A program made the translations under genes and the position numbers. Below, one piece after another: positions 1-8,564 of a DNA stretch of 64,000 nucleotides. Origin of the DNA: Scatomorpha stercorigallinarum (GTDB lineage Bacteria; Bacillota; Clostridia; Oscillospirales; Oscillospiraceae); NCBI GenBank assembly GCA_944387865.1, contig CALXGN010000002.1, forward strand, positions 62,001 to 126,000. Reading direction: 5' to 3'. A model generated the notes under the pieces. The model ran no database searches. It saw nothing but the letters and a program-made list of their open reading frames with translations, and was not told the DNA's origin. Numbering within the stretch: the first letter of the stretch is position 1; every line of letters starts with the position of its first letter.

Positions 1-302
1 ATGAGAGGGGCCTCGCCGCGCCCGGCGGCGCGCGCGAAGATGTCGTCTATCGTGCTGTAGTGGGCGGCCGCGCAGACGGCGACCACGCCCTGATGGGCCT
101 TCGTCACGCTCATGGCGTCCAGCTTGCGGCGGTCGCACTCCACCACCGTCACGCCCGCCGCGCGGGCTTTGGCCGCCACGAAGGCCAGCGCCCGGTCCGT
201 CTCCCCGCGGGCGATGAACACCTTGTCCAGCGCGCGGCCGGCGCGCAGGGCCTCCGTCACCGCGTTGCGGCCCTCTATCGTCTCGTTTTTATATTCGTCC
301 AT
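1..302 (-). CDS. rlmB: 23S rRNA 2'-O-methyltransferase, TrmH/SpoU family (RlmB-like), 3' part missing
   Basis: Partial gene running off the left edge; only the first 100 residues are present, read from the ATG at 302-300 with AGGCGG about 9 bases upstream. The visible part is the N-terminal substrate-binding domain of SpoU-type methyltransferases: IEGRNAVTEAL at residues 9-19, KVFIARG at 27-33 and the linker motif HQGVVA at 70-75. Enzymes of this family methylate the ribose of a guanosine in 23S rRNA (G2251 for RlmB). The catalytic SPOUT knot lies outside the window, so a TrmH paralogue of other specificity cannot be excluded. It is divergent from carA. Confidence 0.85.
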   Translation of the reverse strand, partial: MDEYKNETIEGRNAVTEALRAGRALDKVFIARGETDRALAFVAAKARAAGVTVVECDRRKLDAMSVTKAHQGVVAVCAAAHYSTIDDIFARAAGRGEAPL

Positions 303-501
303 GCTCTATCGCCGCCTGAAAGGTACAAAATGATTCATATTATGATATCACAACGCGGCGGAAACATAAAGAGTAAAAATCAAGCAGCGGCGATATTTTT
401 CGCGCTTTCTCGCGGCGCTGGCAAATGAGATGGATTTTTAGCCGCATACAGGCGCGAATTTTAGCATATTATTCAATATTTGCCGCAGCGGCAAACAGCG
501 C

Positions 502-530
502 TTGACCTGGCGCTCAAATGCGTGTATATT
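502..530 (+). promoter_or_regulatory. Promoter of carAB
   Basis: TTGACC (502-507), 17-base spacer, TATATT (525-530): a good sigma-A-type promoter. It lies in the 331-base gap between rlmB and carA, whose first 200 bases are AT-rich and hold no gene. The predicted transcript has a leader of about 95 bases before carA. Confidence 0.7.
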
Positions 531-597
531 AGAGGATGCCAGAAATACCGGCGCGTATGCGCCCGCAGGGGGCGGGCGGGAGAACGCCGGCGGGCGC

Positions 598-609
598 GAA
601 TAAATATTC
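598..609 (+). promoter_or_regulatory. ArgR-box-like palindrome in the carAB leader
   Basis: GAATAAATATTC is a perfect 12-base palindrome fitting the core of the bacterial ARG box (GAAT-four A/T-ATTC). It sits in a GC-rich leader, 24 bases before the carA start and downstream of the promoter. Arginine control of carbamoyl-phosphate synthesis is well known; the assignment here is inference from one box. Confidence 0.4.
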
Positions 610-633
610 ATCACGGAAAAGAGGGCGAAAGGC

Positions 634-1713
634 ATGGCGAGAGCGTATCTGCTGCTGGAAAACGGCGAGGTGTTCGCCGGGGAGGGCTTCGGCGCGAGCG
701 GCGAGCGCGTGGGCGAACTGGTGTTCGCCACGGGCATGACCGGCTGCGCCGAGAGCCTGACGGACCCCAGCTACGCCGGGCAGCTGCTCTGCTTCACTTT
801 CCCGCAGCTGGGCAACTACGGCATCGCCCGCGCGGACATGGAGAGCGGCCGCGTCTGGCCGCTGGCCGTCATCGCGAGGGAGTACTGCCAGGAGCCCTCG
901 AACTTCCGCTGCGAGCTGACGGTGGACGCATTTTTGCGTGAGCACGGCGTCCCCGGCCTGGCGGGGGTGGACACGCGGCGCATAACGCAGCTCATCCGCG
1001 CGCAGGGCGTGATGAACGCCGCCGTCACGCCCAACGAGCCCACGGAGGGGCTGTTGGAGCGCGTGCGCGCCTATAAGGTCACGGGGGCGGTGGCGGCAGC
1101 CAGCGTGGGCGAGCCGGTGAAGCTGGAGCGCCCGGGCGCGGCGTTCTCCGTCGCGCTGATGGACTACGGATATAAAAATAGCATCGCCGGCGAGCTGCTC
1201 GCGCTGGGCTGCGCGGTGACGGTGTATCCCCACGGCACGCCGGCGGCGGTGGTGCTCGGCAACGGGCACGACGGCGTGATGCTCTCCAACGGGCCCGGCG
1301 ACCCGGCTGAGAACACGTATGAGATCGCGCAGATCGCGGAGATGATGGGGCGCGTGCCGCTGTTCGGCCTCTGCCTGGGGCACCAGATGATGGCCCTCGC
1401 CCGCGGCGCGCGCACGGGAAAGATGCGCTTCGGCCACCGGGGGGCCAACCAGCCGGCAAAGGACCTGAAAACGGGGCGCGTCTATGTCACCAGCCAGAAC
1501 CACGGCTACGCGGTGGACGCCGGGAGCCTGGGCGGCACGGGCGCGGAGCTCCGGTTCGTCAACGTCAACGACGGCAGCTGCGAGGGGCTCGATTACCCGG
1601 GCATGAAGGCGTTTTCCCTGCAATTCCACCCGGAGGCCCACGCAGGGCCGCTGGACAGCCGCGGCATGTTCGGCAGATTCCTCGAGATGATGGGAGGCGG
1701 AGGCTGTGCCTAA
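634..1713 (+). CDS. carA: Carbamoyl-phosphate synthase, small (glutaminase) subunit
   Basis: Hydrolyses glutamine and passes ammonia to CarB for carbamoyl-phosphate, the precursor of pyrimidines and arginine. 359 residues, the normal family length. The N-terminal CPSase domain carries FATGMTGCAESLTDPSYAGQ (31-50). The C-terminal class I glutamine amidotransferase domain has the nucleophile elbow GLCLGHQ with Cys247, and QFHPEAHAGP with His332 and Glu334 completing the triad. The ATG at 634 follows GAGGGCGAAAGGC. It overlaps the GTG start of carB by 8 bases, as expected for translational coupling of two subunits needed one-to-one. An ArgR-like box lies in the leader. Confidence 0.97.
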   Translation: MARAYLLLENGEVFAGEGFGASGERVGELVFATGMTGCAESLTDPSYAGQLLCFTFPQLGNYGIARADMESGRVWPLAVIAREYCQEPSNFRCELTVDAFLREHGVPGLAGVDTRRITQLIRAQGVMNAAVTPNEPTEGLLERVRAYKVTGAVAAASVGEPVKLERPGAAFSVALMDYGYKNSIAGELLALGCAVTVYPHGTPAAVVLGNGHDGVMLSNGPGDPAENTYEIAQIAEMMGRVPLFGLCLGHQMMALARGARTGKMRFGHRGANQPAKDLKTGRVYVTSQNHGYAVDAGSLGGTGAELRFVNVNDGSCEGLDYPGMKAFSLQFHPEAHAGPLDSRGMFGRFLEMMGGGGCA

Positions 1714-4700
1714 GGACGGCAGCATAAAAAAGGCGCTCGTGATCGGCTCGGGGCCGATCGTCATCGGCCAGGCGGCGGAGTTCGACTACGCCGGCACGCA
1801 GGCTTGCCGCGCGCTGATGGCGGAGGGCGTGGAGACCGTGCTCGTCAACTCCAACCCCGCCACCATCATGACCGACGCCGGCATGGCGGACGGCGTTTAC
1901 ATAGAGCCGCTCTGCGCGAGGACGGTGGAGCGCATCATCGAAGCGGAGAGGCCCGACAGCCTGCTGGCCGGGCTCGGCGGGCAGACGGGGCTGAACATCG
2001 CCATGGAGCTGCACAAGAGCGGCTTCCTGAGCTCGCACGGCGTGCGCCTGATCGGCACCAATATCGACGCCATACTCAAGTGCGAGGACCGGCAGCTCTT
2101 CAAGGACGCGATGGAGGCCATCGGCCAGCCCACCGTCCCCTCCCGCACGGCGGAGACAGTCCCCGCCGCGCTCGCCGCGGCGCGCACGATAGGCTACCCC
2201 GTAATCGTCCGCCCGGCGTTCACGCTCGGCGGCAGCGGGGGCGGCGTGGCGCACAGCGAGCAGGAGCTGAAAACCGTTGCCGCCGCGGGTATAGAGGCCT
2301 CGCCGATAGGGCAGATACTGGTTGAAAAGTACATCTTCGGCTGGAAGGAGATCGAGTTCGAGGTCATGCGCGACGCGGCGGGCAGCGCCGTCACCGTGTG
2401 CAGCATGGAGAACATGGACCCCGTGGGCATACACACGGGGGACAGCATCGTCGTGGCCCCGGCGCTGACACTGGCCGACCGGGAGTATCAGATGCTGCGC
2501 ACGGCGGCGCTGGACATCATCTCCGCCATGGGCATCGCCGGCGGCTGCAACTGCCAGTTCGCCCTCGACCCGCAGAGCTTCGACTACGCCGTGATCGAGG
2601 TCAACCCGCGCGTCTCGCGCTCCTCGGCCCTGGCCAGCAAGGCCACGGGCTACCCGATTGCCAAGGTGAGCGCCAAGGTCGCCCTGGGCTACACGCTCGA
2701 CGAGATAAAAAACGAGGTCACGGGCGAGACCTTCGCCTGCTTTGAGCCCGCGCTGGACTATGTGGTGGTCAAGCTGCCGCGCTGGCCCTTCGACAAGTTC
2801 GCCGGGGCCAGCCGCACCCTGGGGCCGCAGATGAAGGCCACCGGCGAGGTGATGGCCATCGCCCCCACCTTTGAGGCGGCGCTGATGAAGGCCGTGCGCG
2901 GCGCGGAGATAAAGCTCGACACGCTTAACCGGCCCTACACGGGCCGCAGGCCGCTGGCAAAAAGGCTGCGGGACATGGACGATGAGCGCCTCTTCACGCT
3001 CTTTGAGGCGCTGAAGACCGGATACGGCGTGGAGGAGCTGCACGGCATCACGCGCATCGACCGCTGGTTCCTGGAAAAGCTCCGGGGCATGGCGGAGCTG
3101 GAGGCGGAGCTCGCCGGCGGCCTGACGGCGGAGAACGTGGTGCGCGCGCGGGCGTTCGGCTACACCGCGGCGGCCATCAGCCGTATATCCGGCGAGGACT
3201 GCCCGGCGCAGCCGCCCTGCTACAAGATGGTGGACACCTGCGCGGCGGAGTTTGACGCCCGCACGCCGTATTTCTACTCTGTCCCCGCCGGGCAGCACTG
3301 CGACGCGCGCGAGCGCGTGACGCATGGGCGCGAGAGCGTGCTCGTGCTCGGCTCGGGGCCGATAAGGATAGGCCAGGGCATAGAGTTCGACTACTCCTCC
3401 GTCCACTGCGTGCGCACGCTCAGGGACATGGGCTACGACGTGGCGATCGTGAACAACAACCCGGAGACGGTGTCCACGGACTACGACACGGCCTCGCGGC
3501 TCTATTTCGAGCCGCTGTGCCCGGAGGATGTGATGGGCGTTATCGCCGTGGAGCGGCCCGTGGGCGTGGTGGTGGCCTTCGGCGGGCAGACGGCCATATC
3601 GCTGGCGGATTTCCTCGTCTCGCAGGGCGTGAGGATACTGGGCACCAGCGCTGAGGGCATCGACCTCGCGGAGGACCGCGAGAAATTCGACGCGCTGCTG
3701 GGCTCGCTCGGCATGGAGCGGCCGCGGGCCGCCGCCGCGCACACCGTGGACGAGGCCCTGGCGGCGGCGGACGCGCTCGGCTGCCCCGTGCTGCTGCGGC
3801 CGAGCTATGTGATCGGCGGGCAGAACATGGTGATCGCCCACGACCGGGAGGACGTGCGGCGCTATATGGCGCTCGTGCGCGCCGGAGGCAACAGCGAGCC
3901 CGTGCTGATCGACAAATACATGCCCGGCACGGAGCTCGAGGTTGACGTGATATCCGACGGCGAGCGCGTGCTCATCCCCGGCATCATGGAGCACATAGAG
4001 CGCGCGGGCGTCCACTCGGGGGACTCCATCGCCGTCTATCCCCCCATGGACCTGGGCGCGGAGATGACGGAGCTCATCTGCTCCAGCTCGCGCCGCCTGG
4101 CCCTCGCGCTGGGGACGCGCGGGCTGGTGAACATACAGTACCTCATCTATGAGGGGCGGCTGTGCGTGATCGAGGTCAACCCGCGCGCGTCGCGCACCGT
4201 GCCCTATCTGAGCAAGGTGACGGGCGTGCCGATGGTGGACATCGCCACGCGCGTGATGATGGGCGCCACGCTGGAGTCGCTGGGCTGGCCGGACGGGCTC
4301 TGGGACGCGCCGCCGCTGTGCGCGGTGAAGGCGCCGGTGTTCTCCTTCGGCAAGGTGGCGGACGCCAACAGCCTGTTGGGGCCGGAGATGAAGTCCACCG
4401 GCGAGGTGCTGGGCGTGGGCGCGGCGCTGCCGGAGGCCCTGTTCAAGGCCCTGTGCGCCGCCGGCTACGATTTCGTCGCCCCCGGCGGGACGAAGCGCCG
4501 CGGCGTGCTGCTGAGCGTGGAGAACCGCCAGTTCGGCGAGCTTGCGCCGCTGGTGCGGCAGCTGGACGCGGAGGGGCTGCGGCTTTTCGCCACGCCGGAC
4601 ACGGCCGCGGCCGTGAGGGCGCTCGGCTGCTATGCCTTTGACATCGGGCCGGCGCTGAACGCCGCCTCCCTCGGCGAGCTGCTGGAGCGGGCGGAGATCG

Positions 4701-4879
4701 GCCTGGTGGTGTACACCGGCGCGCTGCACGACGACACCATGGCGGACTTCGCGGAGCTGCAGAGCCAGGCCCTGCGGCGGGGCATACCCTGCCTGACGAG
4801 CCTGGACACCGCCCTCGCCGCCGCGGAGGTCATGAGCGAGCACCTGAGTTTGGACAGCGTGTCCCTGTGGAAGATATGA
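1706..4879 (+). CDS. carB: Carbamoyl-phosphate synthase, large subunit
   Basis: Synthetase subunit, 1057 residues, near the usual 1070. Two homologous halves are visible. The first begins with KALVIGSGPIVIGQAAEFDY near residue 10. The second begins with VLVLGSGPIRIGQGIEFDYS near residue 548. Each contains an ATP-grasp domain (EVNPRVSRSSALASKATGYP in the first, EVNPRASRTVPYLSKVTG in the second). The last ~130 residues are the MGS-like allosteric domain that binds UMP or ornithine in known homologues. Start is GTG at 1706 inside carA. No other pyrimidine or arginine gene is adjacent; a strong hairpin follows directly. Confidence 0.97.
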   Translation: MPKDGSIKKALVIGSGPIVIGQAAEFDYAGTQACRALMAEGVETVLVNSNPATIMTDAGMADGVYIEPLCARTVERIIEAERPDSLLAGLGGQTGLNIAMELHKSGFLSSHGVRLIGTNIDAILKCEDRQLFKDAMEAIGQPTVPSRTAETVPAALAAARTIGYPVIVRPAFTLGGSGGGVAHSEQELKTVAAAGIEASPIGQILVEKYIFGWKEIEFEVMRDAAGSAVTVCSMENMDPVGIHTGDSIVVAPALTLADREYQMLRTAALDIISAMGIAGGCNCQFALDPQSFDYAVIEVNPRVSRSSALASKATGYPIAKVSAKVALGYTLDEIKNEVTGETFACFEPALDYVVVKLPRWPFDKFAGASRTLGPQMKATGEVMAIAPTFEAALMKAVRGAEIKLDTLNRPYTGRRPLAKRLRDMDDERLFTLFEALKTGYGVEELHGITRIDRWFLEKLRGMAELEAELAGGLTAENVVRARAFGYTAAAISRISGEDCPAQPPCYKMVDTCAAEFDARTPYFYSVPAGQHCDARERVTHGRESVLVLGSGPIRIGQGIEFDYSSVHCVRTLRDMGYDVAIVNNNPETVSTDYDTASRLYFEPLCPEDVMGVIAVERPVGVVVAFGGQTAISLADFLVSQGVRILGTSAEGIDLAEDREKFDALLGSLGMERPRAAAAHTVDEALAAADALGCPVLLRPSYVIGGQNMVIAHDREDVRRYMALVRAGGNSEPVLIDKYMPGTELEVDVISDGERVLIPGIMEHIERAGVHSGDSIAVYPPMDLGAEMTELICSSSRRLALALGTRGLVNIQYLIYEGRLCVIEVNPRASRTVPYLSKVTGVPMVDIATRVMMGATLESLGWPDGLWDAPPLCAVKAPVFSFGKVADANSLLGPEMKSTGEVLGVGAALPEALFKALCAAGYDFVAPGGTKRRGVLLSVENRQFGELAPLVRQLDAEGLRLFATPDTAAAVRALGCYAFDIGPALNAASLGELLERAEIGLVVYTGALHDDTMADFAELQSQALRRGIPCLTSLDTALAAAEVMSEHLSLDSVSLWKI

Positions 4880-4890
4880 GGACATGAAAC

Positions 4891-4917
4891 GGCCCTCCGC
4901 AGGAAATGCGGAGGGCC
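4891..4917. terminator. Bidirectional terminator between carB and the nitrilase gene
   Basis: Perfect 11-base-pair stem GGCCCTCCGCA / TGCGGAGGGCC with a 5-base loop (4902-4906), placed between two convergent genes. The flanking T-runs are short (CCGTTTTC on the plus strand). Confidence 0.75.
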
Positions 4918-4927
4918 GAGACCGTTT

Positions 4928-5743
4928 TCAATTGCGGCGGAGCGTGTAGAGGTCCGTCCGCCGGGCGCTCATCAGCGGGAGCTGGCGGCGGACGCTCTCC
5001 ACCCGGCCGGGGTCGATGTCGAGCGTGAGCGTCGCCTCCTCCGCGCCGGCGCGCGCGAGCACCGTGCCCCAGGGGTCCACGGCGATGGAGTTGGCGTAGG
5101 AGACGTAGCGGCCGCCCTCGTCGCGCGCGGGGGCGCAGCCGAGGGTGTACACCTGGCTCTCCACCGCGCGGCCGCGGAAGGTGAGCTCCCAGTGCGCCGG
5201 GCCGGTGGTCATGTTGAAGCTGGCGGGGCAGAACACGGCGAAGGCGCCCTCCATGGACATTATCCTCGCCAGCTCCGGGAAGCGCATGTCGAAGCAGATG
5301 CACAGGCCCATTTTCCCGAACTCCGTGTCGAAAACGCAGATATCGTCCCCCGCCGTGAAGGTGGCCGATTCCTGGAAATGCTGCCCGCCGTCCACGGCGA
5401 TGTCGAAGAGGTGCGTCTTGCGGCAGCGGGCGATCTGCCGCCCGGCGCGACCGAAGACGAAGGAGGTGTTGTAGAGCTTGTCTCCCTCCTCCTCCGGCAG
5501 CGAGCCGCCGATTATATAGATCCCGTTTTCCGCCGCCGCGGCGGAGAGCATCCGCCAGGCTTCGCCCCCGGCGCTCTCGCGGTTCTCGACGAAGGCCCGG
5601 TTGCGGTATTCGCAGCAGAACATCTCCGGCAGCACGGCGATGTCCGCGCCGGCCTCCGCAGCGGCGGCGATGAGAGCGCGCGCGTGGGCGAGGTTGGCCG
5701 CCTTGTCCGGCACGACGGACATCTGGATGAGCGAGACTTTCAT
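4928..5743 (-). CDS. Carbon-nitrogen hydrolase (nitrilase superfamily, omega-amidase-like)
   Basis: 271-residue cytosolic amidase of the Nit2/omega-amidase group. The Glu-Lys-Cys catalytic triad is visible: Glu40 in AVLPEMF, Lys109 in RKTHLFD, and Cys150 in ICFDMRFPEL. The family typically hydrolyses alpha-ketoglutaramate or related short amides. The exact substrate cannot be read from sequence. The ATG at 5743 is preceded by AAGGGGG at a good distance. It is a single gene converging on carB; no pathway partner is adjacent. Family call is secure, substrate call is not. Confidence 0.9.
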   Translation of the reverse strand: MKVSLIQMSVVPDKAANLAHARALIAAAAEAGADIAVLPEMFCCEYRNRAFVENRESAGGEAWRMLSAAAAENGIYIIGGSLPEEEGDKLYNTSFVFGRAGRQIARCRKTHLFDIAVDGGQHFQESATFTAGDDICVFDTEFGKMGLCICFDMRFPELARIMSMEGAFAVFCPASFNMTTGPAHWELTFRGRAVESQVYTLGCAPARDEGGRYVSYANSIAVDPWGTVLARAGAEEATLTLDIDPGRVESVRRQLPLMSARRTDLYTLRRN

Positions 5744-5811
5744 AAAATATGCCCCCTTCGCGGTGTTTGCTCCATTCTACACCGCGGAAGGTGGCTTTGT
5801 ACAGGCGCTTG

Positions 5812-7698
5812 TCAGAGGTTCTTCACGAACAGGGCGCGGATGGCGTTGAGCACGGCCAGGATCATCACGCCCACGTCGGCGAAGATGGCCAGCCACATGC
5901 TGGCCAGGCCCAGCGCGACCAGCAGCAGGCAGGCCAGCTTGACGCCGATGGCAAAGACGATGTTCTCATAGACGATGCGGAGGCACTTGCGGGAGATGCG
6001 GATGGCCTTCGCTATCTTCAGTGGGTCGTCGTCCATCAGCACCACGTCCGCGGCCTCGATGGCGGCGTCCGAGCCCATGGCGCCCATGGCGATGCCGATG
6101 TCCGCGCGGGAGAGCACGGGCGCGTCATTGATGCCGTCGCCGACGAAGGCCAGGGCGGAGCGGGGCGGCCTGGCGGCGAGCAGCTCCTCCACCTTCTCCA
6201 CCTTATCGGCGGGGAGCAGGCCGCCGCAGGCCTGGTCGATGCCGAGCCCGGCCGCCACGCTGTCCGCCACGCGCTGCGTGTCGCCGCTGAGCATCACCGT
6301 CCGGCGCACGCCGGCGGCCCTGAGCTCGCGGATGGCCTCCGCCGAGTGGGGCTTGACGACGTCCGAGATGAGGATGTGGCCGGCGTACTCGCCGTCGATG
6401 GCCATGTGGATGACGGTGCCGGCGCTGTGGCACTCGATGTAGTTGACGCCGAGGCGCTCCATCAGCTTGCCGTTGCCGGCGGCCACGCGGCGGCCGTCCA
6501 CCAGGGCGGTGACGCCCTCGCCGCCGGTCTCATGGATATCGCTGACGCGGCTGCGGTCGATCTCCCGGCCGTAGGCCTTTTGCAGGCTCTTACTGATGGG
6601 GTGGCTGCTGGCGCTCTCCGCCAGGGCGGCGAACTCGACGAGCTTTTCGTCGGAATAGGGGCTGTGGTGGATGCCGTTGACCTCGAACACGCCCTTCGTC
6701 AGGGTGCCGGTCTTGTCGAACACTACGATCCTGGCCTGGCTGAGCGTCTCCAGATAGTTGGAGCCCTTAACCAGCACACCGGCCTTGCTGGCCCCGCCGA
6801 TGCCGGCGAAAAAGCTGAGGGGGATGCTTATCACCAGCGCGCAGGGGCAGCTGGCCACGAGGAAGGTGAGCGCGCGGTAGATCCAGGTCTCCCAGCCGCC
6901 GTCAAGGCCCAGGCCGAGTATGCGCACCAGCGGCGGGATCACCGCCAGGGCCAGCGCGCCGAGGCAGACGGCGGGGGTGTAGACGCGGGCGAAGCGGCTG
7001 ATGAAGGCCTCGCTGCGGCTCTTGCGGGAGCTGGCGTTCTCCACCAGGTCAAGTATCTTGCTCACCGTGCTCTCGCCGAACTCCCTGGTGGTCCGGATGT
7101 GGAGCAGGCCGGTCATGTTGATGCAGCCGGAGACGACCTCGTCCCCGGGGCGCACATCGCGGGGCAGGCTCTCGCCGGTGAGGGCGGCGGTGTTCAGCGA
7201 GCTCTCGCCCTCCTCGACCACGCCGTCGATGGGCACCTTCTCGCCCGGCTGCACGACGATGACGGTGCCGACGGCCACTTCGTCCGGGTCCACCTGCTCC
7301 AGCTTGCCGTCCCGCTCGACGTTGGCGTAGTCCGGGCGGATGTCCATCAGCTCGGAGATGTTGCGGCGGGACTTGCCCACGGCGTAGCTCTGGAACCACT
7401 CGCCGACCTGGTAGAAGAGCATGACGGCGATGGCCTCCGTGTAGTCCCCACTGCCCTCGTAGAGCGCGAGGGCGATGGCGCCCACGGTGGCCACGGCCAT
7501 CAGGAAGTTCTCGTCCGTCACCTGCCGGTGGGCGATGCCCCTGCCGGCCTTCAGCAGGATGTCGTAGCCGATGATGAGATAGGGCGCCATGTAGCAGGCG
7601 AAGCGCGGCCAGCCCGTTATCGGTATGAAATTCAGCGCGATCAGCAGCGCGGCGGATACGAGTATCCGCGCGAGCATCGTTTTCTGCTTGCGGCTCAT
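5812..7698 (-). CDS. Heavy-metal P1B-type ATPase, Zn/Cd/Pb-type (ZntA/CadA-like)
   Basis: Membrane efflux pump of 628 residues from the ATG at 7698. The in-frame ATG at 7707 sits directly on the AAGGGG ribosome site and is too close. Motifs in order: TGES actuator loop near 175; metal site SCPCALVISIP (Cys284-Pro-Cys286) in the ion-binding helix, typical of Zn/Cd/Pb pumps; phosphorylation site DKTGTLTKG with Asp328; SSHPIS nucleotide-binding motif; hinge GDGINDAPVL. No N-terminal heavy-metal-binding domain is present; the small gene upstream (7729-7947) encodes exactly that domain as a separate protein. The two likely form one operon under the divergent ArsR-type sensor. Confidence 0.93.
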   Translation of the reverse strand: MSRKQKTMLARILVSAALLIALNFIPITGWPRFACYMAPYLIIGYDILLKAGRGIAHRQVTDENFLMAVATVGAIALALYEGSGDYTEAIAVMLFYQVGEWFQSYAVGKSRRNISELMDIRPDYANVERDGKLEQVDPDEVAVGTVIVVQPGEKVPIDGVVEEGESSLNTAALTGESLPRDVRPGDEVVSGCINMTGLLHIRTTREFGESTVSKILDLVENASSRKSRSEAFISRFARVYTPAVCLGALALAVIPPLVRILGLGLDGGWETWIYRALTFLVASCPCALVISIPLSFFAGIGGASKAGVLVKGSNYLETLSQARIVVFDKTGTLTKGVFEVNGIHHSPYSDEKLVEFAALAESASSHPISKSLQKAYGREIDRSRVSDIHETGGEGVTALVDGRRVAAGNGKLMERLGVNYIECHSAGTVIHMAIDGEYAGHILISDVVKPHSAEAIRELRAAGVRRTVMLSGDTQRVADSVAAGLGIDQACGGLLPADKVEKVEELLAARPPRSALAFVGDGINDAPVLSRADIGIAMGAMGSDAAIEAADVVLMDDDPLKIAKAIRISRKCLRIVYENIVFAIGVKLACLLLVALGLASMWLAIFADVGVMILAVLNAIRALFVKNL

Positions 7699-7728
7699 GG
7701 AGCGCATCCCCTTCCAGAGAAAAGTTGC

Positions 7729-7947
7729 TTACAGGTAGATCTCGCAGTCGCTCTCGACGCGCTTGCAGGCTTTCAGCACGTCCTGCATGACGGCGCGGGG
7801 CTCCGCGCCCTCTTCAAATTCCACGTTCATCTTCAGCGTCATGAAGTTGACCACCGCGTCCTTCACGCCGGGCGTGGCCCTGGCGGCGGACTCCATCTTG
7901 TTCGCGCAGTTGGCGCAGTCGACCTCGATCTTGTAGCTCTTCTTCAT
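7729..7947 (-). CDS. Heavy-metal-associated (HMA) domain protein, metallochaperone
   Basis: 72 residues, essentially one ferredoxin-like HMA domain. The metal-binding motif is DCANCANKME (Cys11, Cys14). It probably hands metal to the ATPase encoded 30 bases downstream, which lacks its own HMA domain, so together they look like a ZntA split in two. The ATG follows AAGGAGCTGGGACC. First gene of the metal-responsive operon; its promoter contains the operator palindrome. Confidence 0.9.
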   Translation of the reverse strand: MKKSYKIEVDCANCANKMESAARATPGVKDAVVNFMTLKMNVEFEEGAEPRAVMQDVLKACKRVESDCEIYL

Positions 7948-7971
7948 GGTCCCAGCTCCTTAAAGGCAATA

Positions 7972-8000
7972 ATTAAACGATTGCTTAATCGTTGATTCAA
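7972..8000 (-). promoter_or_regulatory. Promoter of the HMA-ATPase operon with embedded ArsR-type operator
   Basis: Minus strand: TTGAAT (8000-7995), 17-base spacer, TTTAAT (7977-7972). A 7-4-7 inverted repeat AACGATT-gctt-AATCGTT (7976-7993) fills the spacer almost completely. Repressors of the ArsR/SmtB family commonly bind such sites between -35 and -10. Binding by the adjacent sensor is inferred. Confidence 0.7.
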
Positions 8001-8064
8001 GTATACCACTTCCGCCGCCGTTGTCAAGGGGGCGCGGGAAAAAATATATGCCCGCGCGCGGGGT

Positions 8065-8093
8065 TTGTATTTTGCGCGCAGCTGTGGTATGAT
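8065..8093 (+). promoter_or_regulatory. Promoter of the ArsR-family regulator gene
   Basis: TTGTAT (8065-8070), 17-base spacer, TATGAT (8088-8093), 28 bases before the chosen ATG. It is divergent from the pump promoter, with about 65 bases between the two -35 elements. Confidence 0.6.
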
Positions 8094-8121
8094 TTACGAA
8101 AAACGTCACGGAGGGATGGAA

Positions 8122-8490
8122 ATGGGCTGCGGCCTGCCACATGATCACGGGGGAGACGAGCGGCGCGTGCTGGAGCGGATGCCGAAGGAGGAGTCCTTCC
8201 GCGCGGTGGCGGGGGCGTTCCGCCTGATGGACGACCCCAGCCGCATCCGCATCTTCTGGCTGCTCTGCCACTGCGAGGAGTGCGTGATAAACCTCTCGGC
8301 GATGGTGAACATGAGCTCGCCGGCCGTGTCGCACCACCTGCGGCAGCTCCGCGCCGGCGGGCTGATCGTCTCCCGCCGCGAGGGCAAGGAGGTATATTAC
8401 CGCGCGGCGGACACGCCCTGCGCGCAGATGCTGCACCTGGCCGTGGAGCGGATGATGGAGATCGCCTGCCCGGGGGACGCGCGCCCCTGA
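8122..8490 (+). CDS. ArsR/SmtB-family metal-responsive repressor
   Basis: 122-residue winged-helix regulator from the ATG at 8122, which lies 6 bases after GGAGGG; the ATG at 8116 touches the Shine-Dalgarno and longer frames lack a site. The recognition region reads NLSAMVNMSSPAVSHHLRQL, followed by the wing GLIVSRREGKEVYYR. Potential metal ligands include Cys3 and His7/His9 at the N-terminus and CHCEEC before the recognition helices, the position of the CadC/ArsR metal site. Divergent from the HMA/P-type ATPase operon, which it presumably represses until Zn, Cd or Pb accumulates. Confidence 0.88.
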   Translation: MGCGLPHDHGGDERRVLERMPKEESFRAVAGAFRLMDDPSRIRIFWLLCHCEECVINLSAMVNMSSPAVSHHLRQLRAGGLIVSRREGKEVYYRAADTPCAQMLHLAVERMMEIACPGDARP

Positions 8491-8564
8491 CAAAAGCGCG
8501 CAGGGCCCCGCGCCTGCGCATATAGAGCCCCGGAAACGGGCGGGAAATTGGGAGGATGCCGGGT

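Noticed and set aside
1565..4885. A 1106-codon open frame opposite carB
   Set aside because: Antisense shadow with His/Arg/Ala bias; carB is complete and unmistakable.
5749..7995. A 748-codon open frame opposite the metal ATPase and HMA genes
   Set aside because: Shadow of the pump; it crosses the regulatory region and has no recognisable domain.
8496..8520. Terminator after the ArsR-type gene
   Set aside because: A GCGCAGG/CCTGCGC stem exists but no T-run follows; read-through into tag seems as likely.
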